A stretch of DNA of 64,000 nucleotides from Trifolium pratense. Its lineage: Eukaryota > Streptophyta > Magnoliopsida > Fabales > Fabaceae. The stretch covers positions 21,348,337 through 21,412,336 of the forward strand of contig NC_060064.1 of assembly GCF_020283565.1 (NCBI RefSeq), in the 5' to 3' direction. The position numbers and the translations under genes are program-made. The notes under the pieces are model-generated. The model was not told the origin of the DNA and made no database searches. It worked only from the letters and a program-made list of their open reading frames with translations. Positions within the stretch are counted from its first letter, which is position 1, and each line of letters starts with the position of its first letter. Below, in pieces: positions 10,331 through 24,400 of this stretch.

Positions 10331-13300
10331 TTAAATTTGCTCACTCTTGCTAATGAGATCTAAAATTGCATTTGCTTTCCTCTGTGCTCTATTTGTACCA
10401 GTTTGCTTCATCTGAATTAAATGGTCATAAACTCCAAACTGAAGTGCTGCCAAAGTGAAAGAAGAATTACTTGAACACAACTCAAGAAGAACAGAAGCTG
10501 CACATTCCTTATTCTTAGGAGTCCCTTCTCTAATAAAGCCAACAAGAATTTCAATGAAAGATAAGTGTCCAATCTCTTGTCTCCCTTCAGGATTCAACAC
10601 AAGTAACAACAAAATTGAGAGTGCTTCATCAATCATTCCCAAGTTTGTGTCCTGTAACAGTTCAAGTAAAGGTGTAACAATTCCAGCTCTTATAGCTCTA
10701 TCTTTATTTGCATTGTTTAATGATAAGCTAAAAAGTGCTGTAGCAGCATCTTTTTTCCCTCTAACTGTTCCATTTTGTAACAAGTTTACCAAAGGTTGAA
10801 TCCCATTTGATATTCCTACAATCTCTTTATTTTCATCAATCATTGATAAGCTAAATAAAGCTGCTGCTGAGTTTTCTTTAGCTACAATACTTCCATTCTC
10901 CAACACTTCTATAATAGCTGGAATAGCACCTTCTTGTGATATAAGTTTCTTGTTATCTTCATCAATTGATAGATTCAAAAGTGCGGTAACAGCATGTTCT
11001 TTTATTTTTGAATCTGGATAGGATAGTAGTTGTACTAATGGTGGTATTCCTCCATGCTCGGCGACTAAAACTCTGTTCTCTGGATTTTCTTTTGATAACA
11101 TGCGGATTCTTTCGACTGCCTTTCTCTGATGTTCTAAGTTGATAGACCCTAGGCTTTCAACCAAAGATGGAATTTCTTCTTGGTTTTCAGTTGAAGAAGA
11201 GCCTTCTTGACATGATGAAGTGTAGATTTTTGGAAGTTTGAAGTTGTTGTTCTCACACCATTCAACAATTAAGTTTTTTAAGGCACAGTTTGGTGCTAAT
11301 TGAAGATGTTCTAGAGGTTGCCTTGTCTTTGGACAGGTTTTATGATTGGATTTGAACCACTTCTCTATGCTTTCCCTTTCATATGTCTTTCATGGAAACA
11401 CACACACACACACACACACAGGAAAATGAAGTTTTGTTAGCATCACATTTATAGAAAGAACTGAAATTCTTGGAAAGAACTATGTGATTACCTGTCCACT
11501 TGCAACAATAACAGGATCAGTCATGATTTCAAGTGTAATTGGACATAGAAACTCATGAGGGATGACCAAAGAAGTGCTTCTTCCAAGCATCTTATTAGGC
11601 ATGGCAGGATCACCATCAAGGACGATAGCGGTTTCTTCCATACCTGCAACCCTTTTGAATCTGTTAAGAAGGCCAATTATTTTCTGTGTACTCTCAGCTT
11701 GTTGTCCTTTTCTTTCTCTAACAAGGTTTCCAACAGCCACTGTTTCTACCTCAAGATCCTCAAAACTGCGAAGCTCCAACTTTATTGCAAGCCTTTCAAC
11801 AATAGCACTATCAGCATTACGATCATGGTCATCGGAGAACACCACCATCATATCCATTGCTAGTTCTATGTCTTGTGTATCAGTTCTTCTCCTTGCCCTC
11901 CTGAGTTGCACGTGCATTAGCTCAAGCTGAATTAAGCCAAAGTATATAACATTATCTCAATATGTATATCATATCATTCAAAAGTACCTACCAACATATT
12001 CAGTCAACTCAATTTTCATCATTTTATCATCAATTGCAAGGTAATCACGAAAAATCATAACAAATTAAAGATCATGGCGAGGCGATCAAACACTATACCG
12101 AGGTACACAAATCTCAATAAGGGAATACCCTAATTTTTAACTAGGAAATGCTAACAAGTAAGGAGCCAAAAGTCAAAAGTGAATTGAAATTGTTTAAAAA
12201 CAGAGCTAATAAAAAAGAGAAGAAAAAAAAGAGAGCGGATTTGGATTTGCTAGAAACAATTTCCATGCATTAACCCAATCTTCACATTTTTATCTGTTGG
12301 ATCAATATCTACTTGTTTCGTCTGATCTCGATTGAACAGTCATTGATGTACTGACTATGTGAATTTCTGATTGTAGCATATACAATTTGCTAGTATGAAC
12401 TATGAACTTAATTTTTAGTCATGACAAAAATAAGGGTTCCATAGATAATAATTACATATTGAACAAATCCTTTCAACATCAAAGTGTTTATTAAACTCAA
12501 TTAATTAAAACTTAAGATGGATTAACATAACATACCCTTAATTAATTATATGAATATAATTAAAATTTAGAAATACCTGTTCCTTTACTTCATCAGAAAT
12601 CCCCAATTCATCACAAGGCACACCATCAAAAGCTTGGCTTAATTTTTCATAAACCTTCTGAAATTTGATCATAACCGCCTCCCCCTCCAATGCCTATAAA
12701 TAAAAAAAATAAAAAATTAAAAATCAAATACAAAGTTATTATTTCTCACACCCTTAAAGAAGTGATCTCATAGAATTGATGAGTTATATTATTTAATCAG
12801 AAAAGAAAAAAGAGGCATAAAAATTGAGAAAAAGTTGTTTGTTTTTATATCAAAAAAAGGACATTGAATTGAAGCACAAACACGGACACAGACACCACAA
12901 CAAATGCGGTATTTTCAATACCAATACACGCCTAATCAGAAGATAGTGTTTGTGTTTCATAACATATACTAAATGAGTTTGTGGTTATTTATTTACCAGG
13001 TGAATTTTGCTTCCTTGGCTGCACAATTTCAACAATTCTTTTGCCAACAAAAGCGCATCCCTTAGGTTTCTCAACCAAACGACACCGTTTTGAGGAACAG
13101 GATTTTGAAGATCACGAAGGTCTTCCATAAGAGGTAAAATGTGTTTGAAACGACGAGCAAGAACGTGTGATTCTTTTCTCTGTGTTCTTCGATATTCGCC
13201 GACTTGAACCACCGATTCGATGACATGTTGGATCTCCCCCACCACCGCAACAGCGTCGCATTCTTCTTCTTCTTCTTCTTGTTCTGCATTTCCCTCCCTC

Positions 13301-13338
13301 TCCTCTGTTTCTTCCATTGACGATATCACCTGTGTCAT
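10331..13338 (-). CDS. U-box/ARM-repeat E3 ubiquitin ligase (PUB13/14 type)
   Basis: Four exons with GT-AG borders, all consistent in frame: 13338-12997, 12693-12577, 11926-11492 and 11386-10331, giving 649 aa. The N-terminal UND region (about 40-250) contains [17 protein letters not shown]. The U-box starts near 275 with [20 protein letters not shown], is split by intron 3 after ASGQ, and continues [20 protein letters not shown]-terminal ARM repeats (about 375-645) show repeated ALFSLS/ALLNLS motifs. The length and order match plant PUB13/PUB14 E3 ligases, cytosolic proteins that bring E2-ubiquitin to substrates bound by the ARM repeats, often in immune or cell-death control. An in-frame second Met (13317) could also start translation. 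Intron 3 carries a (CA)n tract. The exact orthologue is not assigned. Confidence 0.93.
11396..11420. repeat. (CA)n microsatellite in a U-box gene intron
   Basis: A dinucleotide run lies just inside the acceptor end of intron 3; on the coding strand this is (TG)n leading into TTTCCATGAAAG at the splice site. Confidence 0.9.
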
Positions 13339-16309
13339 GCACCATGCATATCTCTACGTACATTATTGTTTTTATCCAAAAAATCACAAAATCAAAATTA
13401 ACTATTTGTTGTGTTGTTTTTATTTTATTTTTTTAATAAAATAAATAGTTTTATTTTTTAATAATATAAACAATTTTGATTACATTAATTAATAGCCAGC
13501 CATTGTTATATTGGCCCAATACAATCAAAGATTTCTATCCGCACCTCATTTTCTAATGCACCCCTAGGATATTTCCTTTTTTCTAAATGTGTGCCACTAT
13601 ATTCAAGATTATTTTTTTTAACAGAAAGGCCTAAGAGTTGAGAGTTTTTGGAATATTAGAAATTAGATTAGAAAACACATTCTAAATATATTGGATAGTG
13701 ATATTTCTGTTATATGTAAAAAAAATTAGGTGGATTTCGAATTGTAGTTAGGATAATAAGCGAGTTTGAAAACGCGTCCAAAACGATTCACAAGACAGAA
13801 ACAAGTGCGTTAGAAAGAGGAGTTTTCCCACCAAAATTTAAATTCAACAGAACAATTTTCTTATAGAAACAAGCAAGAGGTCTAACAGAACCCTAATCTA
13901 TTTTTGTTTTTCATTTCATGCAATTAGGGACTTAAATTGACATTTGATCGGTTAATACAGTGTTTGTTCCTGTTCCTGCTAGGCAATTGATATAGAAGTA
14001 GGCAATTGATGCATCATGCATATTTTTATTTTAATGCCAATGCATCCATCTATTTTTAGACTATCTTGCGCAATTGGTAGGAATTTAATATGAGACCAGA
14101 ATTTAGTTAGACAAGAAGGCTTGTTGAAGGGCACTAACATTAGGAGCTTATTGGATTGATGTATATTTGTCAATCTTAGTTTCTATAGGGTTTTGTTTGA
14201 CAAAGTTTATGTAGTTGTATTATTAGTGAATTATGTAATGTGTGTGGTTACTAATATATGATTTTGAAATTATTTTCAGGGAGATGCTAACAGAACTATG
14301 ACTATGTGCAAAGACTACTTCACCAAGCTTCGATGCATATGAGAAAACGAAACGAGTTTTAATGGGACACTTTTATCACATGTAAATGTATTTTAGTGAC
14401 AATATATGTTAAGCTGGAAATAGTTGTAATTTTTTAGCATTTGAATGAAATAATTTTTATATGTACCTCCATTTATTTCAAACTACAATTAGAGATTAAA
14501 TTTCATTGATAATAAATATCAAACAATATGATAAAATCTTTTATATATTTTTTATTTTTTAAATATATTAAATCCGTCCCAAATTTGTCCTAAATTAAGT
14601 CATTGTGGACACAAATTAGTATTTTCTTGTATGAATTATGTCTGAAATCTGTCTAAAAGTAGTTGGGACGGATTTTGGGACGGAATTTTTAATTTGCAAC
14701 GAGGGTTTTTCATACAGGCCACATTATGTCTGAAATCTGTGTGAACACCTCCAACTCCTTATTCATTAGCTCAACTAGCTTAACAAGTTGAGCTACCCAT
14801 CCCACCCGTTATTCTTAAAATGTTATTTTAGGTATTTCATTATTTTATTGAAACATTTTTTGGATATCAAAATTTTGAAAAATCACTTAATTTTGAAGCT
14901 ATTTCAAATAGATTTTCATAAAAATCATTTTTAAAATACAACTTCTTAAAAAAATTGCGATTTTGACTATGTTTTGATATTCAATAATGTATGTTTACTT
15001 TATATGATGTCAAAATTAGTGTTTCAATTTAGAAAAAATGAATATAAAAAACTTGGTGAAGATTTTGAAAAACGGTTTTAGAAAATCTAGCTATTTTCAA
15101 AAATACATAGAAAAAAATTCATTTTTTTAAAGCTGAAACAAACATGCCCTAAGTTGAACAATCGATACCTTACTGTTGCACAACACCAGCCCAAGAGCCA
15201 AGCAAGGACTATAACCCTCAAAATTTTAAAGCGCTTGAGTTTTAGAACTTGAATGATGCACAAGTTCTACAACTCGAGCTTATTAAATCCTAAAATTTTC
15301 AGATTTGTATTGGGGATGCTCGAGTTCTAGAACTTGAGCGTGTAATATCTTGAATAATCTTGATTTATATTGAGGATTTTCAAGTTCTAGAACTTGAACA
15401 TGTAAAATACATTCTACAACTCATGTAGGATATTTTTGAAAAATCAGGGGCGCACATGTTCTTTAACTTAATTATATGTATTTGCCTAGTTCATTTGGTA
15501 ATGATGTCCTCATATCCGCTTTATCCGAGGTTCAATCCCCAGCCATTGTTTTTCTTTTTTGAACAACAAATATTATTATTAATAATCGGATTTATGTACA
15601 AAACGAACAGATACCTTAGAAAAGGGAATCCCAACCTCTGTAAAATTTAATATTTTTAATTTATTTGCATAAGTCCTGTACTTTTTTAAGGCCTCACTAA
15701 AATTTTTGTTTTAGGCCTCTATACCGGTTGGACGGCTATGCCGTTGCGGATTTTTGCCGGTGGGAAGAATACAATTTCTGCAAAAACACATATCACAACA
15801 CAAACCTTCGAATTAGTAATTTTAGAATATGCATGGTTCAAAATGTAAAAAAGTTTTTTTTTTTTTCCTATTTGACTTTGATCCATTGGGTATTCCAAAT
15901 GTAAATATATAAACAATAATTTCAGAAACATTAAACAATGAAAAATGGTGAATGGATGTGAAAGTTTCTTTTAAGTCAACAAACTAGCTTCCCCTCTCTT
16001 TCGCTGGTAGACCATAGGTCTCTCGTTTTCTAATTGTGCGATTTTAGTTCTCCTAGTTTCAAATGAGCGATTTTAGTCCCTCACGTTTGCCCTCTTTTGC
16101 ATTTCTTGGTCCCTTTGACTATTTTGACCAAAAAATTGATGACATAGAATTTTGGTGACACATGTCTTAATTTTATTGGACAACCTACAAAAAATATTTA
16201 AAAAATTAAAAAATCCAAGAAAGGTCACGTGATATTTTTTTGTTAAAATATTAATCTAAAATAAAAAACAATAATATTTTTTTTGTTAAACAACAATAAT
16301 ATTTCTAAC
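13339..16309. other. Intergenic, degraded repeats
   Basis: No gene is supported. It includes the promoter side of the U-box gene, a fragment near 14570-14710 with GGGACGGATTTTGGGACGG (often seen in CACTA-type elements), a cluster of short palindromes at 15230-15400, and a TAGTCCC/GAGCGATTTTAGT patch at 16020-16110 typical of a dispersed legume repeat. These are fragments without definable ends. Confidence 0.5.
15379..15398. repeat. 20-bp perfect palindrome
   Basis: TTCAAGTTCTAGAACTTGAA is its own reverse complement. A near-identical imperfect palindrome GCTCGAGTTCTAGAACTTGAGC-like site lies at 15318-15339, and degraded versions lie at about 15232 and 15260. Confidence 0.9.
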
Positions 16310-16616
16310 AGTAGCATAGTTAACTAATAACCCATACCTAAACAACTAAATGTGTACCGCAACAGAAAAAGTGGGTAGTATCACCACATAGTAGCATACA
16401 ACTAAGACTTCAGGAAGTATTAATATTAAGGAAAGCTACACATTTTATGCATCATCAAACAACCCCACAAAGAGAGGCTGAAAAGAGCGAAAACCGTAAA
16501 GCACAGTACTGACTCACAGCATGACCCTCAAGTTTGGCAATTACCTGTTTACATTTACAATGAAATGAACTTGATCATGTAAGTATATCTATATTTAGAT
16601 TCTCACCAGTAGATGG
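16310..16616 (-). pseudogene. Partial, internally deleted copy of RIC1
   Basis: 16310-16490 matches 19850-20029 (an intron of the RIC1 gene) and 16491-16616 matches 20893-21017 (most of exon 16 plus the preceding intron), with only scattered differences. The intervening ~863 bp, holding exons 17-20, is absent. The copy keeps the exon 16 acceptor (minus strand GTAAACAG then GTAATTGCC), but coding continuity with RIC1 is gone. It abuts the TIR relic at 16617. This is direct sequence evidence of a segmental duplication with deletion. Confidence 0.92.
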
Positions 16617-16625
16617 ATTTTACTG

Positions 16626-16949
16626 GTCCTTGGAATCCCATCCGGAGTAACTAGCAACTTGTGTCAATGCATCTCTCCATCTTTCAACCTTGTCACTCTG
16701 TTCACCGAATTTCTCTTGATGTTTTATGAAAGAATCCTCAAAGCAACCTCTTTGATGCCTTACATCAGATGGGTCCACACCATAGAAGACCGGCAAAACT
16801 TGCAGGTTGTTATTGCTGTTGCACTCCATGATCATTTGAAGCTCATCCAAACACCAAGTGGAAGAAGCATAGTCTGATGAGAGAATAGTAATAATCAAAA
16901 GCCGCCGCAGAATCAGATGAAGAAGAAGGAATTGGCTTGTGCCGAACAA
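16626..16949 (-). pseudogene. TIR-domain fragment of a TNL resistance gene
   Basis: The minus-strand frame includes ILSSDYASSTWCLDELQMIM, VLPVFYGVDPSDVRHQRGCF and RWRDALTQVASYSGWDSKDQ. These are the middle and end of a plant TIR domain (an NADase/signalling domain of TIR-NBS-LRR immune receptors). The first part (the usual FLSFRGEDTR strand) is missing upstream, and no NB-ARC or LRR follows. The exon end GACCA then GTAAAA resembles the usual intron 1 donor of TNL genes. It is a truncated relic whose downstream side has been replaced by RIC1-derived sequence. A short expressed TIR-only product cannot be excluded but the N-terminus argues against function. Confidence 0.85.
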
Positions 16950-18469
16950 GTTCTGTTTCGACTAATGAAAGCCATAGAACATGAGATAGCAAAAAAACAT
17001 CACTGCGGTGGTCACTGGAAACCGATGCTAGACACTATTGCTGAATGTTAATTAATCCCTAAAGGTGTGTGTGTGTCGATCTTATGACAAAAACTTATTA
17101 GGACGATCGTGCACATTTGGTTTAGTATAATTTGTAAATTAGCTTTCTATTCCATGTACATTTTATTCCATGTAAATTAACCTTGAGCTTGAACTTGAAC
17201 TGCAAGGTGAAGAAGATGAGGCTTCCATTTGTTCAACAATTGATTGCTACAATCTTGTAGCTTGTATTATGCAGTGTTATTCTATTTCTTGTAACAAAAG
17301 CAGTGTTTTGATGCAAGCTTATTGGTAGTGAATAAAAGCTTTTAAAGACAAGCATCAACAATTTATTGGTAGTGTTGGTAGTGAATAAAAGCTTTTAAAG
17401 ACAAGCTTTTATAGGGTAGATAGTTTCATTATTCTCTGTTTCATAAATTACTTATTTTCTACATTTTTATCCAAGGATATTCCAAAAGTAGTATTATGTT
17501 TACACCTGATACATGTTGGAAGGTGAATAAAGCAGCATCCATGTTAATTTTGCCCTGAAAGTCCTGTCATAAAAGTTTTTCAGGGTACTAAATATTTTCA
17601 TTAATAAATATAGAATAATTACATATCAATGAAATGCAAACGGACAACAAGCTGCGCAAAATTATAAATATATATTAAGTATAACACAAATATTCTACAT
17701 AATGATTCAAAAAAACAAATATACAACATTAAGCTATTACTTGGCATAAGTGTGCAAATTTGATAATCAGTGCAGATTCATCCTTCCTTTTATCAATCAT
17801 GTAAACATATATTGATATACTTGTATCTTACATTTGTCTGCATTTGAGCAAATATAAATAAAGAAATTCCAAGAGTTTCAACAATACACTCTCTAACATA
17901 ATATTCATATCGTCATCATCACTTTGAAAATGAGTCCTATAAATAGGGAATAGTGTCTCATGATTTAGTGAAATTCACATACATGGTAGACATGAAACAT
18001 GAACAACTCTAGGGAGGAAAAATGAAGTACATATAAAATCCACTCTGAATGTTTTCTTATCAAAAGCATATAACCAATATATACAGATATATTTGTTCAT
18101 GCTTGTACAAAAATCACATGTTACAAAATATGGATTAAATAGTGAAAAGAATAGTGAAATCCTCAGACATGAACAAGCCTCCCTACAAATATTTCTAACC
18201 TCTATCTACAAGTACTATTCCGGATTCATTGGATTAGAACACCACAAATATGGTGTTACCAAGATCATATTTTAATTTAACCAGCACATGAATGTATTTT
18301 CTGGTCCCCGCACGATAAAATCCAAGCGAAAGAATGTGTAGTCCTTTCAGTGTGAAATGATCCATCGAACTATGATGCGGACTCTGAAGAGGTTAAAAGC
18401 CTCCCAAGCAAACTACTTTGGCAGGAAACCATTGAGGACGACGGAACGGATGTGAAATCTACGTTGCTT
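16950..18469. other. Intergenic and 3' flank of RIC1
   Basis: Non-coding. It contains a 32-bp direct repeat (TTGGTAGTGAATAAAAGC then TTTTAAAGACAAGC) at 17322-17353 and 17375-17406. The part next to 18470 should include the RIC1 3' UTR; a second frame that reads on beyond the RIC1 stop is not its continuation. Confidence 0.5.
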
Positions 18470-21400
18470 TCATTTTTCTTCCTCATTTGCAACAGATGAA
18501 AGTTTCTCTTCCAGGTCTTCCAATAAATCTTGATATTCAATGAATGCTGGGTGTGACTGTAGTGCATAGAAAACCAGCAAGAACCACAATTTTGTTCATT
18601 ATTAAGTATACATTCTGCAATCACTATCATTTACATCAGAAAGACTAAACTAGATATACCTGCAGGGTGCTGCTGTAAGCTTTCCATAACCGAAAGTCAT
18701 GACGGAATAAGTCAAAAAGAACCTGTAAAAGCTCACCAGAGCAATATGCTGATCAATAAAGTGAACCCTTTCTTAAAATAGCTAAGATCCATGAGTGACA
18801 TATATGTAAAAGTATGTCCCTTAGACACATTTGGTCATCTCTTCAAAAGGAAAAAGAGAAAAGTAGGAAAAAGTTTTTATACATATTGTGACATTTCCAT
18901 CAAGACAGTCTAAAAAGTAAGCACCACTTATTTACTGGAAAATCTCAAGTTAAAATAGTTTCTTGCAGTAACTATGAATTTTTTGAACAATAGCTTTGAG
19001 TGTAAGTTAAAATAGATTTTGTATCTAAATTTTTATAGGAACCCTCTTTTTCATCAACTTGATAAACTTATAAATTTAAAAGTTTTAAAGACTTCTTTTT
19101 GGCAAGTGAAGAACCATAAAATTGTTTTAATTGAGAAGCTTCAATAAGCTTATTCTCTCATTCCCATCTTTCCCGTATATAATCTTAACACTGCTGTTGT
19201 TGGAGTTGTGTTCTGTAATTTCATTTCGCAAAGTCAACTTCTAGTACAAAATGAACCTAAACATACCTCGGAGCGTCTTAAGAGAGTAGCCAGGACAACT
19301 ATCCATTCCTTAAATTTGACAGAGCACATATGAGCCAGGAGAAAGTCGGCATCCAATCGGCTCTGTAATGTTTCCATTTGAAGCTAATAACACAAAGCAG
19401 TGTTCGTTAATGGAGCGAACAAATAAAGCAAGAGAAAAATATTATGATAAATCTACACAAGCTTCTGGCAAATGAACAGAGTGCATCATTGCAGTATTCA
19501 TGATTGGCTTCGGCAGTGAATAATTGGGAGAAACTTTAACTACCCCACATTTCTAAAAAACAACACATGATTCCAAAAGTGTACTTCCGGACAGGACAAA
19601 AATCAAAAACTTTTTTCTGAAACATGTACATCCGAAGTGATTTAGGGTGGGAAAAGTTCCTCCCGAATAATCAGTGTTCGCTGAGATCTTAATCATGATA
19701 TATGGTATATTTCAATGTAACGAGATTTTTTTTTTTCTCACAAAAAGGAATGCTTTCGAAAGAAGGGAATATCGGGAAGATAAAGTATCCTCCTATTTTA
19801 TGAGACCATTTAGAGCATAATTGATTGTATTTGTTAGGATATAATGTTATAGTAGCGTAGTTAACTAATAAACCCATACCTAAACAACTAAATGTGTACC
19901 GCAACAGAAAAAGTGGGTAGTATCACCAGATAGCATACAACTAAGACTTCAGGAAATAAAATATTAAGGAAAGCTACACATTTTATGCATCATCAAACAA
20001 CCCCCGAAGAGAGGCTGAAAAGAGCGAAAGCAATATATTATTGGGCCAGCGAAATTTACAACCAATGAAATGAAATATAGGGAACGGTCAGAAAATAAGT
20101 TTTGTTTTTGACATGTAAAAATTTAAACCTTTTGGCTTATGAGTTCAAGCCCTGCAGCGAAATTCTCCAGCCTAGCACTGCCATTTCTTTCGCGTTGTAG
20201 ATATTCCTGTAATTGGTTATCAATGAACAATCTACACACTTTAATATAAAGGAAAATTATCTTGAACAAGTCAATCAGTAAGATCTTCTTACCACTAAAT
20301 CAAACTGAGTGCCTTTTACAAATGCAACAAGCTTAGAGAGCTCTTTCCCAGCCATCAAGTAACTAGCATGGTTTTCTAAAATATTCTTAACTGAGGTGAC
20401 ATGGGCACTTTGTTCCTTGAATGAGGCGCTGCTCCAAAGAAAATTACTTTTTGGTATGATTGTTAACTATGATGCTAGGACTACAGAAAAACTTCATTAA
20501 ATTGTACACGAACCTTTTATCCAATGCTTGTTTGTGCTCAGTAGAACGAAAAAGAAAATAGCCTAAAAATCTGGGAGACATTTTATCTGAATTATCTGAA
20601 TCGGCTGATGCTTGGTCATACTCCCTTCCTGATCTTAACAAGAATCTCACCTAAGGATCCAAAATCAAATATTTATGTAAAAGGTCATGATCTCTTGTTT
20701 GATAAATATTAATTCACCAGCTAAAGTGAATAAGCTGATAGTGCTTTAAGAAAATACCAGCTCCCCAGCAAGCTCATATAAAGAATCAACGAGTGTTGCC
20801 TGCATAAATTTGATAATTGACATCATCGATGTGAATTGAGACTTAAAATGAGGAAATAAAAGGCTTGAAGCAGTGAAACCCAAACCTGTAATAACCGTAA
20901 AGCACAGTACTGACTCACAGCAGGACCCTCAAGTTTGGCAATAACCTGTTTACATTTACGATGAAATGAACTTGATCATGTAAGTATATCTATATTTAGA
21001 TTCTCACCACTAGATGGCTTTCAGATAGATAATCTTTCTACTTTCTACAGATAAAGGAACTTATTGAGAAAGGCAAGTGATTCTCACAAGTATATAGCAA
21101 GCTGCAGTTCGGTACCATCTACGTTGAAAACATTCCTCAAACAATCTATATAGAAGTCAAAAAAAATCATTCAGACATTATAATACAGCAACGGAAAAAA
21201 CATTATACTTCGTATCAAGTGTTAACAAGCCAAAAAGGAAACAAACTTCAGATGACTTTGCAGGGGGGAAACAGCATAGCAATCTTGTTCGCAATAAAGG
21301 CAAGACTATATATAAATATTAAACTTTGTACAGATCTTTTCTTTGTTTCTTTAGGTTAAGTCTTAAAACAGAACAATTGAAAAAAGTTGAAATTTCTCAA

Positions 21401-24400
21401 TTATTATACATATCAAATTTTTCTTTTGATCCTATTCATGCAAGAAAATATGTCCCATTCACATCAATGGAAATAAAATATATGAAGCATCAGAAAAAAG
21501 ATATGAAGCATTTAGTAGCACAAATTGTAGAAATTTAATAACTGAAATGATGCAACATTACTATGATATTCTTGAAAAGCCATACAAAAATGAAATATCG
21601 CATATATGATATTCTTGAAAAGCCGAATGGTATTACCAGTTCACCCATAAAGGATTTTCCAAGCTAATAATATCTCTTCAAATGAATGTCATGGCAACTA
21701 TGTAAAAGCCATACAAAAATGGAATCTGGCACAAATGCCGAATGGTATTACGAAGTTCACCCATAAAGAATTTTTCCAAGTTAATAATAGCTTCTTCAAA
21801 TGAATGTCATGTCAACTATGTAAAAAATTGTGTTTTCTTTATTTCTACGTTATTCAAAATTTTGATCAATGATGAAATCAAAATGGAAAATATAGATGTT
21901 TGGAAGACATACTCTGTTGATCTTCCAGCAGCAGAGAACAAATCTGCCCAATGACGACCATCTGTTTTTCTTGCAACACTTACAACAACATCTAGGTACT
22001 CTGGAAAATTTCGGATAAGATCACAGGTCTTCTCCAAAAGAGTTTTTGAAGGTTTAAGAACTGAGGTCTGGTTCTTATTTACGTTTGGCCTGGAATAGTT
22101 GGCATGAAAATTAAACAATCAATACTTAAAAGTAAAAACAATAGGCAATTAAGTTTTGTATCGAGAAATTTCTACACTGATGCTTAAGCAAAGAAAAATG
22201 GCAAGAAACTATAACCAGCTACCAGATTGCCTTAGCATCACCGTAATACTGTGTTTCAGATCCCCCTACCCTTTACTTCTTCCAATATTTTCCCAAAATG
22301 CCCCCATTTTAAGCCATATCAAGGTAGAACGGAACCCAGTACGCTTTATAGCTGTCCAACTTTAAGAGCAGCCTACCAACACTTATCATGTGCCAAGAAT
22401 TTGTTAAATTCCCCTTATAATATTTGGCAGAAACGTTCCTAGTAGTGACGTATAGCATGGGTTGAAACTCACATATTTGACTCAAAGTCTGAAATTATTA
22501 ACGTTTCCAAATTAAAGTACCTGGATATATCTGCTTCAAATACTGTAAACAGAAGCCACTCTAGACAATGCGAAAAATGAGGCTTTTCTGCTGATAGTTC
22601 TGCCAGCCTTAAAGCTTCCTCAATTTTGTCCCTCTGGAATACACAAATAATACAAAAGAATCCCACATGTTATCACATTTAAGGTTTAGGAAAGCTAAAC
22701 TAAAAACACACACACAACACAAAGTACATCTCAACATTACTGGCCCCCAGTGTCATTATGAAAACAAGGACTTGCATTTCACACATCCTCTGTTATCAAA
22801 AACAATGACGAATTCAATAAAAGACCACTCCTTATTCATTGCATGACAAAAAAAAAATCAACTACACTCATCAATTCCTTAAAGATCACATCATCAACAA
22901 CGAATGTTAAAATTTCCCTTGCAAGTTCATAGTACTGAAGTTCATAAGATACCCAATAAAAATACATCAGTGACTTCTTTCCTATTGGTATAATATTTTT
23001 GTGACTCTGAATATACTGCATATATGAAATCTATTGGACCATATATAGCATCCATGCCACACCGATAAGATATCAGTTTTAAGCATTAAATGCAAAAGCA
23101 AACAAAGAGATCAACAATGTCTCAGAAATGAAATATGGATTAAGAGTTCAGGCAATTCTAATAATCAATTCAATTTTACTCGATGTAATACCTGAAGAAG
23201 ATGGCGGAGTAGGCAGTGCAGTATAGTTTGTGCTTGAGGAGATGGCTCAAAACATGGGAACTCTGCACTTGATGGAAATGACATTCTCTGGGAAACACCA
23301 ACAACTACACCAGCATTCGGAAGAAGTCCCAATGGGTATACTTCACGATCGAACTCCAGCTCCGGATCCAACTAAAAATCAATTAAATACCAAATCAACA
23401 AACTAACAGATTCCAGAAAAAGGAATGATTGAATTTATTGAAGTAGCTTCAAATAGTCTAAAATATTCTTTTTATTGACAATTTCTATATGCCTAGCAGA
23501 TAAGAATACAATTATGCAACAATATGAAGCCTATCAACAATATAAGGACCTAAAGTTGCATGTGATTCTTTTTAATAATATTAACAGAAAGTATTGAAGG
23601 AATGAATACAAAATTTAATGCTAAGGAAAGAAAGTTTTATAACAATGAACTAGGAAATAAATTGTGTTATGCTCAATGCAGCCTACAACATCATAAACAT
23701 CCTCCTAATAAATATCCAGACCTGCAAGAAATCCTCCTGCTTAAAAGAATTAGGACCTGGAGATGGATACCAAACCTGCAACAATGAACTTCCATGTAAA
23801 AACTATCAGAGAAGTAAAAAGAAAATGCTCTAGAGGGTGGATCAGAAGTCATTTAACCTAATAAAATTTAAGGACGTACATAAGGGAGTTAGAAACATCT
23901 TAACAGCTAATTACCTGCATGCCTCGATGACCATAATCTAACCATGAAACTTCCTCAATCAAATTTGTTTTATCCTCAGACTGGCCACAAGTGACCCAAA
24001 AAAGCTCAACTGAATCGGTAAGATTTCTTTCCCGGCCATCATCCAAATCAAGAAGTGAAAGCTCCCCATTTGATCTCAATATCAAACATCTAGAACAAAT
24101 CATTTTCATTAGTAATAAGATACAATACAGCATTCATAATTTAAAGATTGTGACATTTTACCTTGGATCATTTCAACTAGAGAAGTGGTAAAATAAACTG
24201 GAGAAAGAGATTGCATGTTCAAAATGACATTACCTTGCTGGTTCTCCTGTTAATGAATCTGATGAAGATGAAATGTAATTTTTTGAAATAGGTTCTCGTG
24301 GGAGTTGATCGGGAATGAATCGCATTGCTGCAGGATGGCTCTTGGCAGTCATAATTGAAAGTTCTCGTACTGCAGAAAGCTGTTTGTCATGTTATCACTT

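Noticed and set aside
18370..18469. C-terminal extension ESNVDFTSVPSSS of RIC1
   Set aside because: It is in a different frame from the last exon; the spliced RIC1 frame stops at 18470 after ANEEEK.
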